DNA from: Treponema sp.
GTDB lineage: Bacteria > Spirochaetota > Spirochaetia > Treponematales > Treponemataceae
Direction: 5' to 3'
NCBI GenBank assembly: GCA_002749205.1
Contig: PDOP01000011.1
Coordinates: 1 to 43,345 of the forward strand
Length of the DNA: 43,345 bases
Shown piece after piece: positions 25,949 to 32,641 of this stretch. The translations under genes and the position numbers were made by a program. Positions within the stretch are counted from its first letter, which is position 1, and each line of letters begins with the position of its first letter. The notes beneath the pieces are model-generated. The model did not search any database and was not told where the DNA came from. It worked only from the letters and a program-made list of their open reading frames with translations.

Positions 25949-26112
25949 GCAACCCTCGCCTGCCTTAAATCTTTTCCCCTATTCTTAACCTACTTAATCG
26001 GTGTCTTACTCCGGGCTGCCACCTCTTCTTTAAAACCTAATCGGGAAAAAGGATACCGGCAGGCTTCCTCAAAATGATAACGTCTCTGTATTACAGGCCG
26101 GTTTTATGATAA
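25949..26112 (+). repeat. R1 intergenic repeat, copy B
   Basis: The arms GCCTGCCTTAAATCTTTTCC (from 25958) and GGAAAAAGGATACCGGCAGG (26044-26063) pair at the ends (GCCTGCC/GGCAGGC and TTTTCCC/GGGAAAA). The conserved asymmetric core is TAAATCTTTT opposite TATCCTTTTT. The element opens GCAACCCTCG, like copies A and D. After the arms, AAAATGATAA and GGCCGGTTTTATGATAA resemble the trailing hairpin of copy A. The 25881-26465 gap holds this element, an R3 copy, two promoters and a terminated leader. Confidence 0.72.
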
Positions 26113-26146
26113 ACCTAACGACAAAATTCGACCTGCATAAATAGAG

Positions 26147-26262
26147 GAAATTGCAAAAGTCAGACGAGTTTTGCAATTTCTTCTCAAAATCTATCAAAAA
26201 GCGCAATGAAATGAGCTTCTTTGGAGACGGTTGCAAAAGTAACCAACTTTTGTAACCGTCTC
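26147..26262 (-). repeat. R3 intergenic repeat, copy 2 (best-preserved hairpins)
   Basis: Hairpin one is a perfect 12-bp stem GAAATTGCAAAA (26147-26158) with TTTTGCAATTTC (26169-26180). Hairpin two is a 17-bp stem, 26224-26240 with 26246-26262, around GGTTGCAAAAGT and ACTTTTGTAACC. Between them lies CAAAAAGCGCAATGAAATGA, also present at 2420-2439 with one change. The minus strand keeps the shared frame as ETVTKVGYF ... SSFHCAF then a stop. It points towards the signalling operon that starts at 25880. Confidence 0.8.
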
Positions 26263-26305
26263 AACAAAAAAAAGACCGTTTTTTTTAAAAATTTAAATTT
26301 TTTCC

Positions 26306-26334
26306 TTGACATATCAGGTAATCAATGTTAAAAT
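26306..26334 (+). promoter_or_regulatory. Strong promoter upstream of a structured leader
   Basis: TTGACA (26306-26311, exact consensus) and TAAAAT (26329-26334) are separated by 17 bases. Transcription should begin near 26341, directly before the paired region described at 26341-26417. Confidence 0.72.
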
Positions 26335-26340
26335 TTAAAT

Positions 26341-26417
26341 AGTTAGAGAGATGATAACCCTATGAGGTTTTATAACCATCTTCTCTTAAAAGGAACCTGA
26401 TGAGGGTTCCTTTTTTT
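26341..26417 (+). ncRNA. Short structured RNA or attenuator leader ending in an intrinsic terminator
   Basis: The predicted transcript has an outer stem pairing GAGAGATG (from 26346) with CATCTTCTC (to 26385) and an inner AACC-CTATGA-GGTT hairpin. A second hairpin, AAAGGAACC (26389-26397) with GGTTCCTTT (26405-26413), runs into seven T residues. The two loops are alike (CTATGA and TGATGAG). Two mini reading frames overlap at ATGA: MITL (26351-26365) and MRFYNHLLLKGT (26362-26400), the latter ending in the terminator loop. This could be a stand-alone RNA of about 75 bases or an attenuator for the gene at 26466. It does not match a riboswitch class that I can recognise. Confidence 0.5.
26389..26417 (+). 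terminator. Intrinsic terminator or attenuator before the DUF1361 gene
   Basis: A nine-pair stem (26389-26397/26405-26413) has a seven-base loop and its T run extends to 26417. It lies 48 bases before the TTG start of the next gene and about 50 bases after the predicted transcription start, the geometry of an attenuator. Confidence 0.75.
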
Positions 26418-26465
26418 ACTTGATTAAATTTACATTTTTGGATATACTGTTTTCGGGAGAATAAC

Positions 26466-27146
26466 TTGAAACACTACTTTAAAACTGTCCTGAAAATAAA
26501 AAGCAGCATCGTACTACTTTTCTTTAGCCTGTTTTGTTTGGCACTTTCCTTTATCCGAATTTTAATAAGCAAAGACTTTTTATTTCTTTTTTTAATATGG
26601 AACCTCTTTTTGGCTTTTATACCATGGTTTCTTTCATCAATACTGATGATTTGCGATATAAAAAAAACAACTGTTTTCTTTATAATATTAGCCGTCTGGA
26701 TTTTCTTTTTCCCGAACGCCCCTTACATACTAACCGACATTATCCACCTAAAAATTGCGGCACCTAAATACCGTTGGATTGACCTGATTCTTATCCTGTC
26801 GTACACTTTCTGCGGATTGTTCTACGGGTTTACAAGCTTGTTTTTTACCGAAAAAGCGCTTGTAAAAATGCTTAAAGTAAAACACCCTCTAATATTTTCG
26901 GTAATAATACTCTACCTCGCCGGTTTTGGAATTTATCTTGGTCGCTTTTTAAGGTGGAACTCTTGGGACTTAGTCGCCAACCTGCAAAAAATTCTCTGCG
27001 ATGTATTCGACCGTGTTGCAAACCCTTTTGAACACTGGCAGGTTTGGGCATTTACCTTCGCACTGGGAACTTTATTAAACTTACTTTACTTAACCTATCG
27101 CAGTTTCAATCCTTCAAACCAAAAACTTAACATAAGGAACAATTAA
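26466..27146 (+). CDS. DUF1361 family integral membrane protein
   Basis: This 226-residue, very hydrophobic protein has about six membrane helices. The segment FFPNAPYILTDIIHLK, with its PNAPY core, is the hallmark of DUF1361. FGIYLGRFLRWNSWD later in the protein also fits the family. The biochemical role of DUF1361 proteins is not known. Translation probably starts at TTG 26466, preceded by GGGAGA (26456-26461). A start codon other than ATG may lower expression. The gene sits behind the terminated leader at 26341-26417 and is followed after one base by an RNA methyltransferase gene, so the two form one unit. Confidence 0.85.
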   Translation: MKHYFKTVLKIKSSIVLLFFSLFCLALSFIRILISKDFLFLFLIWNLFLAFIPWFLSSILMICDIKKTTVFFIILAVWIFFFPNAPYILTDIIHLKIAAPKYRWIDLILILSYTFCGLFYGFTSLFFTEKALVKMLKVKHPLIFSVIILYLAGFGIYLGRFLRWNSWDLVANLQKILCDVFDRVANPFEHWQVWAFTFALGTLLNLLYLTYRSFNPSNQKLNIRNN

Positions 27147-27147
27147 C

Positions 27148-28341
27148 ATGACCCAATTTTTAGGTCTCTGTGCAATCGGTGCAGAATCCGTATTCAATAA
27201 AGAGCTGAAACTAAACGGTTTCAGGCAAACAGAAAAACTGTCGGGAAGAGTTTTTTTCTCTCCCGTAAATAAAGACGAAGACTTTCTTGAAAGTGCTTTT
27301 AAAGCCAACTACTTTTTAAGAATACCCGATAAAATCGGACTTGTACTGTCTTCATTCAAATGCTTTGACTTCGATATCCTATTCGAAGGTATATACTCAA
27401 TTCCATGGGAAAACTATTTTCACAAAAACACAAAAATCATCTTAGACAAAGTTATAAGCTTTAAGAGCAAACTTGCCTCAGAGCATGCAGTCCAAAGCAT
27501 AGCCCATAAAGCGATATACAAAAAACTTACCGCAAAGTGGAAAATGCTCACTCTCCCCGAAACGGGCGAAACCCAAACCGTAAGAATTTACATTGACCAA
27601 AATAAAGTCTTCGTTGTACTCGACCTCTCGGGTGAGCCGCTTCACAAACGAGGCTACAGACTAAAAGGAGGTATAGCCCCCATGCGCGAAACTATGGCAA
27701 GCTCATTGCTTCAGTTTATGCAGTGGAAACGAAAAACACCCCTGCACGACCCTTTCTGCGGCTCAGGAACAATCCCGATTGAAGCAACTTGGTATGCTCA
27801 TAATGTACCTGCGGGCATAAACCGGAATTTTGCCTTTGAAAAACTTGCTTGTTTTTCGAAAGAACACCTTTGTGCATTTTTGAAATCGGAAAAACAAAAA
27901 GCCATAGAAAAAATAAAAACCGACTGCATTGTAAGAATTACAGGCTCAGACATTGACCTGAATGCAATTGATCTTTCATGTAAAAATGCGGAAAAAGCAT
28001 GCCAAATCGCAGAAAAAGCATTGGAATCTATTGGAAGGTTTGAAAAGCTCACCCGTCCCGAATTCATACAAGCCGATATTTCAGAAATCGAAGCTCCTTA
28101 TGAAACGGGGTGTTTGATTGGAAACCCGCCATACGGAGAGCGAATTGGCGAAGAAAAAGACGCAATGGAAATTTACAAAAAAATAAGCCTACTGCCAAGA
28201 TATTTTGAAAACTGGAAACTGGGTTTTATAACAAATAAACCTGAATTGGAAGAAATCGTAAGCAAACAAAACCGAGAATTAAAAATTAAACCAAGTGTTA
28301 TTAAAAGCGGAAAACTCGACACGATTTTTTACATGTTTTAA
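27148..28341 (+). CDS. Class I SAM-dependent RNA methyltransferase with THUMP domain (RlmL/YpsC-like)
   Basis: This 397-residue protein has an N-terminal ferredoxin-like/THUMP RNA-binding region (~1-155) followed by a Rossmann-fold methyltransferase. DPFCGSGTIPIEA is the SAM-binding motif I. GSDIDLNAIDL is the acidic motif, and GNPPYGERIG carries the NPPY catalytic motif of amino (N6/N2) methyltransferases. The arrangement matches the family annotated YpsC/RlmL-N, which makes N2-methylguanosine in 23S rRNA or related modifications. The exact target is not certain. AAGGAA lies about 10 bases upstream of the ATG. It starts one base after the stop of the membrane protein gene. Confidence 0.92.
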   Translation: MTQFLGLCAIGAESVFNKELKLNGFRQTEKLSGRVFFSPVNKDEDFLESAFKANYFLRIPDKIGLVLSSFKCFDFDILFEGIYSIPWENYFHKNTKIILDKVISFKSKLASEHAVQSIAHKAIYKKLTAKWKMLTLPETGETQTVRIYIDQNKVFVVLDLSGEPLHKRGYRLKGGIAPMRETMASSLLQFMQWKRKTPLHDPFCGSGTIPIEATWYAHNVPAGINRNFAFEKLACFSKEHLCAFLKSEKQKAIEKIKTDCIVRITGSDIDLNAIDLSCKNAEKACQIAEKALESIGRFEKLTRPEFIQADISEIEAPYETGCLIGNPPYGERIGEEKDAMEIYKKISLLPRYFENWKLGFITNKPELEEIVSKQNRELKIKPSVIKSGKLDTIFYMF

Positions 28342-28345
28342 AAAC

Positions 28346-28591
28346 TTACTCTTTTTTATTGGTCATAAAAAGACATATCAAATATGCAATAATTCCGCCA
28401 CCGCCTGCAAAAGTGAGTAATACCACCAAAAGACGAATTACAAGAGGCTCGACTTCAAAATATTCGGCAAGGCCTGAACAAACACCGAAAAGAACTTTAT
28501 CCTTGACATTCCTGTAAATTAGCTTTACTTCCTGTTTTGGAGGCTTTTTTTCGGAAACTTCAAGTCTAACATTATCTTGTTTTTCAGGCAT
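28346..28591 (-). CDS. Small PspC-domain membrane protein
   Basis: The start at ATG 28591 is chosen over an upstream ATG (28621) because GGGGAG precedes it by 5 bases. The 81-residue product has a charged N-terminus (~1-30) and then the PspC core: VLFGVCSGLAEYFEVEP followed by one hydrophobic helix (VIRLLVVLLTF...GGGGIIAYLICLF). PspC-domain proteins belong to the envelope-stress (phage shock) response. Short stand-alone versions are widespread and their specific role is unclear. It follows the FKBP lipoprotein gene on the same strand after 77 bases, so both may serve envelope homeostasis. Its end is convergent with the methyltransferase gene, 4 bases away. Confidence 0.88.
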   Translation of the reverse strand: MPEKQDNVRLEVSEKKPPKQEVKLIYRNVKDKVLFGVCSGLAEYFEVEPLVIRLLVVLLTFAGGGGIIAYLICLFMTNKKE

Positions 28592-28668
28592 AACTACTCC
28601 CCTTAAGCTATTATTGCGCATGCCAAAGCAGACAGGACAAAGCCTGCCTATGCAACGCCTATAATCAT

Positions 28669-29472
28669 CTACTCTTTTACAGGCTCCTGATGAGCTTCCT
28701 CGCCTAAGCGAACATCAATAAGCTCAATTTCAAAAATCAAAGCGGCATAAGGGGGAATTAGTTCTTGCCCCTGTTGAGTTCTAATCCCTTGCTCACCGTA
28801 GGCAAGATAATAAGGAATGTAAAGCTCATAGATTCCTCCCTGCTTCATTAAAGGCAAGGCTTCCTGCCAACCTGCTATTACCCTTTTCAGATTACCCAGC
28901 ACAATAGGCTCTCCGTCAGGATTTGCTTTTCTTGAGTTATCAAATTCAGTTCCGTCTATCATCTTTCCGATGTAGTGAATTTTCACGGAGCCGTCAAGTG
29001 TCGGAACAATACCCGTACCCTCTTTTATAACCTTGTATTGTAATCCGCTTTCGGTTGTAATAACACCGTCTTTTTTTGCATTTTCCGCCAAAAATTTTTC
29101 GCCGGCTTCCATATTTTGTTTTGCCCGCTTTTCTCCGGCTACAAGAAAAGCATTTCGAATAAGCATTTCAGCATTTGCAGTCTTTTCTTTATCTTCTTCT
29201 TTGGCAGACATAACTTCTTGAAAACCTTTTTTCAACGCATTAACATCAATTTCCAATCCGCTTTGTTTCAAATCCGATGCAAGAAGTATTCCGTAAGCCC
29301 TGCCAATTTCTTTTGCAGAAGGCATTTCCATTTTTTCTTCCTGTTTAACTTCAGGTGTGTCAGCTTTCGCTTTATCATCTTTTTTCGCTTCTTTTTTGCA
29401 TGAAACCATAAATACCAATGCAACAAAGATCATAAATGCAATAAACAATCCGTTTTTTCTTAATTTAATCAT
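28669..29472 (-). CDS. FKBP-type peptidyl-prolyl cis-trans isomerase lipoprotein
   Basis: This 267-residue protein has a lipoprotein signal peptide ending FMVSC (Cys25), so it should be acylated and sit in the periplasm or envelope. A Lys/Glu-rich linker (~26-50) and an Fkbp_N-like helical dimerisation region (~52-130) follow. The FKBP_C catalytic domain (~140-258) has IHYIGKMIDGTEFDNS, PIVLGNLKRVIAGWQEALPL, the LAYGEQG loop and IPPYAALIFEIELIDV. It resembles the Mip/FkpA class of periplasmic folding factors, with the expected length. AGGAAA lies about 9 bases before the ATG. An R3 repeat (29519-29632) lies in its probable leader behind a possible promoter at 29649-29677. Confidence 0.93.
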   Translation of the reverse strand: MIKLRKNGLFIAFMIFVALVFMVSCKKEAKKDDKAKADTPEVKQEEKMEMPSAKEIGRAYGILLASDLKQSGLEIDVNALKKGFQEVMSAKEEDKEKTANAEMLIRNAFLVAGEKRAKQNMEAGEKFLAENAKKDGVITTESGLQYKVIKEGTGIVPTLDGSVKIHYIGKMIDGTEFDNSRKANPDGEPIVLGNLKRVIAGWQEALPLMKQGGIYELYIPYYLAYGEQGIRTQQGQELIPPYAALIFEIELIDVRLGEEAHQEPVKE

Positions 29473-29518
29473 TAAAATTCATTTCCTAAAATAGATTTTA
29501 CAAACAAAAATTTGAGTA

Positions 29519-29632
29519 AATTGCAAAAGTCATATAATTTCTTATCAAAATGCACAATAAAAACACAATGAAATAAAAAATATTTAAAAATTACTTGTAA
29601 AAAGTAACGCACCTTTGCAAGCGGCTCATTTA
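29519..29632 (-). repeat. R3 intergenic repeat, copy 3 (upstream of the FKBP gene)
   Basis: Although diverged, TTGCAAAAGTCATATAATTTC (split: TTGCAAAAGTCA + TATAATTTC) and ACACAATGAAAT match R3. So does the closing hairpin ACTTGTAAAAAGTAAC...CTTTGCAAGCGGCTC, which matches the copy at 2371-2489. On the minus strand the shared frame reads EPLAKVRYFLQV and later FHCVF. Here it stays open for about 93 codons overall, though it looks like repeat drift, not a gene. The rest of 29473-30099 holds R1 copy C, a long palindrome and a promoter. Confidence 0.65.
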
Positions 29633-29648
29633 TCTGTAATTGACTATA

Positions 29649-29677
29649 AGAATACATATTTATTGCAATTTGGTCAA
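29649..29677 (-). promoter_or_regulatory. Possible promoter of the FKBP-pspC unit
   Basis: On the minus strand TTGACC (29672-29677) and TATTCT (29649-29654) are separated by 17 bases. The start would fall just before the R3 repeat, which would then form most of a leader of about 170 bases ahead of the FKBP gene. The -10 element is weak. Confidence 0.35.
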
Positions 29678-29815
29678 TAGAGCCTTTGAGAAAAATCCCG
29701 AGCCTAAATCTTCTATTTTGAAAGTAAGGAAGGCTTACCTGAAAAAGCTTCATTTAAGAACTTGATTTAAAATAAAAAGAACACCAAAGTTAAAAGGCAA
29801 TTTAGTTTAACCTGA

Positions 29816-29940
29816 TTTGGACAGGCGAAGTCTATCCTTTCGCCCGTTTGTTTAAAAAGCAAAGGTGGTTGAAGTGATAACGAAAAACATCGATTAAAAC
29901 AAACAAAAAAGGGCGAAAGATTATGCGAGCCTGTCGGGTT
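29816..29940 (-). repeat. R1 intergenic repeat, copy C (inverted orientation)
   Basis: The arms GACAGGCGAAGTCTATCC + TTTCGCCC (29820-29845) and GGGCGAAAGATTATGCGAGC + CTGTC (29911-29935) pair at both ends. The core is TATCCTTT opposite TAATCTTT. Read on the minus strand it opens AAACCCGACAGG and contains CACTTCAACCACCTTTGC, matching CGCTCCAACCGCCTTTTC in copy A. A 60-codon minus-strand frame crosses it but is not preserved in copy A. Confidence 0.75.
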
Positions 29941-29947
29941 TAAGAGC

Positions 29948-29992
29948 ATTAAATATTTTAAACATTTTTGAAAAATGTTTAAAATATTTAAT
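29948..29992. repeat. Perfect 22-bp inverted repeat with one central base
   Basis: The left arm (29948-29969, starting ATTAAATATTTTAAACATT) and the right arm (29971-29992) are exact reverse complements around a single G at 29970. It lies between R1 copy C and the promoter at 30038. It has no T run on either side, so it is not a typical terminator. Confidence 0.8.
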
Positions 29993-30037
29993 TGCGATAA
30001 ATTTAAAAACTCTAAAAAACAAAGGCTTAATCGTTAC

Positions 30038-30066
30038 TTGACATAATATTTTTTTTTATCTATACT
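30038..30066 (+). promoter_or_regulatory. Promoter of the DUF4912-GH57-like operon
   Basis: TTGACA (30038-30043) and TATACT (30061-30066) are separated by 17 bases. Transcription would begin near 30073, and the short leader carries AAGGAA (30089-30094) 5 bases before the ATG. Confidence 0.75.
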
Positions 30067-30099
30067 TCGAATGACTTTTTCTTTTTTTAAGGAACTTTA

Positions 30100-30759
30100 A
30101 TGGAATTATCGAAGGAGTATTTAGAAACGGTTTGTACAAGTGAGCTTTTAAACTTGGCGGAACTTTATGGTATTTACATTCCCAAAGATTTAAAACGCGA
30201 ATTTATTATCGGGGAATTTCTTGAGTATGCCAATGAGAGCAAATTTTACGCAAAAGCGGCTATGCTGGAAATCGAGGAGCCGGCTGATACCGAAGAGGTG
30301 TTACCGAAAACTTTTGAGGTTACGAATATTCATGTACTTTTAAAAGACCCGATGTGGGTTTTTGTGTTTTGGGATTTTAATTCTCAATTTTTTGAGAATG
30401 CCATTAGCGAGCCGGATTTTGACAGTTTTCTCTTGCGAGTTGTTCTTATGAGCAAAGACAATACAACCCAAACTGCGGATTTTTACGATATTGATATTAG
30501 CATTAATGACAGAAAAAGGTATGTGCATCTTTCGTTCAATGATGAGGTATGCCGTGTTGATTTATGTATACGAACCATACAAAAAGAGGTTAAGGTTTTA
30601 TCACAGTCAAACACAATTGATTTGAAAAGACACAATATTCAAAACCGATTATGCGTTTCGCAGGACAGTGCAAGCGAAATCGAAAAACTTTCAGGTTTAA
30701 AGCTGATTAAGAGTTCGCATTTTAAAAATTTTAGACAAGCCTTTAGGAATGAATCGTAA
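30100..30759 (+). CDS. DUF4912 family protein
   Basis: This 219-residue protein opens with a short helical segment (LSKEYLETVCTSELLNLAE, IYIPKDLKREFIIGEFLEY) resembling a SAP/Rho-N-like motif. It is followed by a domain with FEVTNIHVLLKDPMWVFVFWDF. The phrase DPxWxFVxWD is the signature of DUF4912, a family found in Firmicutes, cyanobacteria and spirochaetes with a beta-sandwich-like fold and no proven function. The gene shares the A of its stop codon with the start of the next gene (TAATG), so the two products are translationally coupled and likely to work together. The partner is a GH57-fold protein without catalytic residues. A carbohydrate- or glycogen-binding role is a guess. Confidence 0.85.
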   Translation: MELSKEYLETVCTSELLNLAELYGIYIPKDLKREFIIGEFLEYANESKFYAKAAMLEIEEPADTEEVLPKTFEVTNIHVLLKDPMWVFVFWDFNSQFFENAISEPDFDSFLLRVVLMSKDNTTQTADFYDIDISINDRKRYVHLSFNDEVCRVDLCIRTIQKEVKVLSQSNTIDLKRHNIQNRLCVSQDSASEIEKLSGLKLIKSSHFKNFRQAFRNES

Positions 30760-32342
30760 TGAAAATAAACAAGAATATTACTATTGTATTTAACTGTGAA
30801 TTCCCGTTTTTGCCTCATGGACAAGAATGTGAAGTAAAGCTGAACAATTTTTTCAATTTAATTTCATACACTTATTTACCTTTGCTTAGAATGTGTAAAA
30901 ATTTGGAAAGCGAGGCAATTCCGTTTTCGTTTGCAATTGCTTTTGAAGGCTCTTTATGCGAAATGCTTTCGAGTACAACGATTTTAAAAAAGTACATTGC
31001 CCACTTGGATAAAACAATTGAATTCTGCGATGATGAATTAAGTCGCTGTCATAAATGCAAAAAAACTCTTAAACTCATTCAGGCACATAAAAACTTTTTG
31101 CAGGAAAACAAAAAAGACCTTATCGAATATGACAGTAATATTTTAAAACAATTTGATATTTACGCTCAAAAAGGTTGTATTGAAATAATGGCAACAACTG
31201 CGACATCGGCATTCCTTCCGTTTTATATAAACATGAAAGAAGCAATTGCGGCACAAATTGAAACAGGAAAGCTAAACTACAGGCAGTTTTTTTCCGGCCT
31301 TACTTCGGGTTTTTGGCTACCCGGAAAAGCAGGCTATATAAGCGGGCTTGAAAAAATCATACGCTCCTACGGTTTCGACTACACCGTTGTTGACACAAAG
31401 GCTTTTTTGTTTTCCGATAAAATTCCAAGTTACGGGATTTTTTCGCCGGCAATGACCGACAGCAACCTTGTCGTTTTTGCAAAAGATATGTCAGCATCAG
31501 ATGATGTCATCGGCGGAAAAAATCCTTACATCAATTCTGCGCATTACTTAAACACAAACAGAGACATTGGCTTTGAGCTTTCAGAAAACTATCTGTCAAA
31601 ACTATTCAATACCTCACACGGAAGAAGATGCTCAGGATTTACATATTATTCGCAGGCGGAAGGAAATGAAATTTACGACATAACTAAAGCAAGCGAACAA
31701 GCAAAAACACACGCCGAAGATTTTGTTGCAAACAGACTTAACAAATTAAAACAAGCGGAAGAAATAGTTAGTACAAACATTCCGTTATCTTCTGTATTTA
31801 TCGCAACTTCCGAATTTATGGGTAATCGTTGGTTTGAAGGGATAAAATGGCTGGAAAATGTTTTTAAAGTCTGTGCAAAAAATCCTGAAATTCAATGCAG
31901 TCTCCCGCGTGATATAATAAAAAACTGCAAGCAGATCGAAACTATATCACCGTTTTTTTCATCACTTTTAGATGACGGTTATGCCGGCGGTTTTCTTAAC
32001 AACGAAAACGACATGATGTACCGACATATAATTAACGCCACCGAGCGAATGATTGATTTGGCAAACAGGTTTGAACACGATACAGGACTAAAACGCAGAG
32101 TGCTAAATATGGCGGCACGCGAGATTATCTTGGCACAGTCAACTATTTGGCCTTTAATGGCAAACACGGCTTACGGAAAAGAATGTGCCGAAAAAACATT
32201 TACGGAGCATATAACTTCATTTAACCGCCTTTACGACTCTCTTGGCTCAGGGGTAGTGAACACGAAACTGCTTTCAAAGCGAGAACACCTTTATCCTATA
32301 TTTTCCGAAATAAATTATCGCTCCTTTTCTCAAAAAAAATAA
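30759..32342 (+). CDS. Glycoside hydrolase family 57-like protein lacking both catalytic residues
   Basis: The 527-residue length and the order of motifs match GH57 alpha-glucan branching enzymes (DUF1957-containing type). The nucleophile motif, normally WLPECAY, reads GFWLPGKAGY (~184-193) with Gly in place of Glu at about 189. The acid motif, normally DAELFGHWWFEG, reads ATSEFMGNRWFEG (~349-361) with Thr in place of Asp. The first HxH motif is also gone (VFNCEFPFLPH). Helical C-terminal segments such as ERMIDLANRF and AAREIILAQSTIWPLMANTA are well kept, so the fold seems intact. It is therefore probably not a branching enzyme but a glucan-binding or regulatory pseudoenzyme; that role is inferred. 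It overlaps the DUF4912 gene by one base. Confidence 0.85.
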   Translation: MKINKNITIVFNCEFPFLPHGQECEVKLNNFFNLISYTYLPLLRMCKNLESEAIPFSFAIAFEGSLCEMLSSTTILKKYIAHLDKTIEFCDDELSRCHKCKKTLKLIQAHKNFLQENKKDLIEYDSNILKQFDIYAQKGCIEIMATTATSAFLPFYINMKEAIAAQIETGKLNYRQFFSGLTSGFWLPGKAGYISGLEKIIRSYGFDYTVVDTKAFLFSDKIPSYGIFSPAMTDSNLVVFAKDMSASDDVIGGKNPYINSAHYLNTNRDIGFELSENYLSKLFNTSHGRRCSGFTYYSQAEGNEIYDITKASEQAKTHAEDFVANRLNKLKQAEEIVSTNIPLSSVFIATSEFMGNRWFEGIKWLENVFKVCAKNPEIQCSLPRDIIKNCKQIETISPFFSSLLDDGYAGGFLNNENDMMYRHIINATERMIDLANRFEHDTGLKRRVLNMAAREIILAQSTIWPLMANTAYGKECAEKTFTEHITSFNRLYDSLGSGVVNTKLLSKREHLYPIFSEINYRSFSQKK

Positions 32343-32382
32343 TAAATATTAACACACTAAAATTTTAAAATATACGGGCGAA

Positions 32383-32442
32383 TTTTTGCATTGCGTTTTA
32401 AATACAACAAATTAACAATAAAAAAAACACGCAATGCAAAAA
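32383..32442. repeat. Long hairpin after the GH57-like gene
   Basis: TTTTTGCATTGCG (32383-32395) pairs exactly with CGCAATGCAAAAA (32430-32442), and the outer CGGGC/GGGCC region adds weaker pairing. The loop is A-rich. It may stabilise or end the operon mRNA but lacks a T run. With the R2 copy beside it, it accounts for most of the 32343-32641 gap. Confidence 0.55.
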
Positions 32443-32457
32443 ACGGGCCAACCGAGA

Positions 32458-32545
32458 CTACGCCTTTCGGCTCCGACTAAAACTACGGCAAAAATTATTG
32501 CCATAGTTTTATTTGCTTCACCGGTTTGCAAAAACCGGTTCGCAT
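32458..32545 (-). repeat. R2 intergenic repeat, copy 3 (inverted)
   Basis: Read on the minus strand, GCAAATAAAACTATGGCA ... TGCCGTAGTTTTAGTCGGAG + CCGAAAGGCGTAGTC matches 6067-6128 closely. Its hairpin arms are 32479-32490 and 32499-32510. The hairpin before that block is ACCGGTTT (32520-32527) with AAACCGGT (32532-32539), quite different from the one at 6040-6068 but equally self-complementary. Confidence 0.78.
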
Positions 32546-32572
32546 CTCTAATGTCCCTTTCGCATCTTATAA

Positions 32573-32601
32573 TTGACATCATTATTATTAAAAGCTATAA
32601 T
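32573..32601 (+). promoter_or_regulatory. Perfect consensus sigma-70 promoter of the LRR lipoprotein gene
   Basis: TTGACA (32573-32578) and TATAAT (32596-32601) are separated by exactly 17 bases, with both hexamers fully consensus. The start near 32608 gives a 34-base leader carrying GGGGGA. It is the best promoter match in the window. Confidence 0.8.
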
Positions 32602-32641
32602 AAATTTTAAAACAAATATTGAAATTTGGGGGAAAAATATT

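Noticed and set aside
29473..29753. Open frame of 93 codons on the minus strand upstream of the FKBP gene
   Set aside because: It is made largely of R3 repeat sequence, has no ribosome-binding site, and its frame is broken by stops in the two other full-length R3 copies.
29767..29949. Open frame of 60 codons on the minus strand across R1 copy C
   Set aside because: Copy A of the same repeat has stops in the equivalent frame, and there is no ribosome-binding site or recognisable domain.
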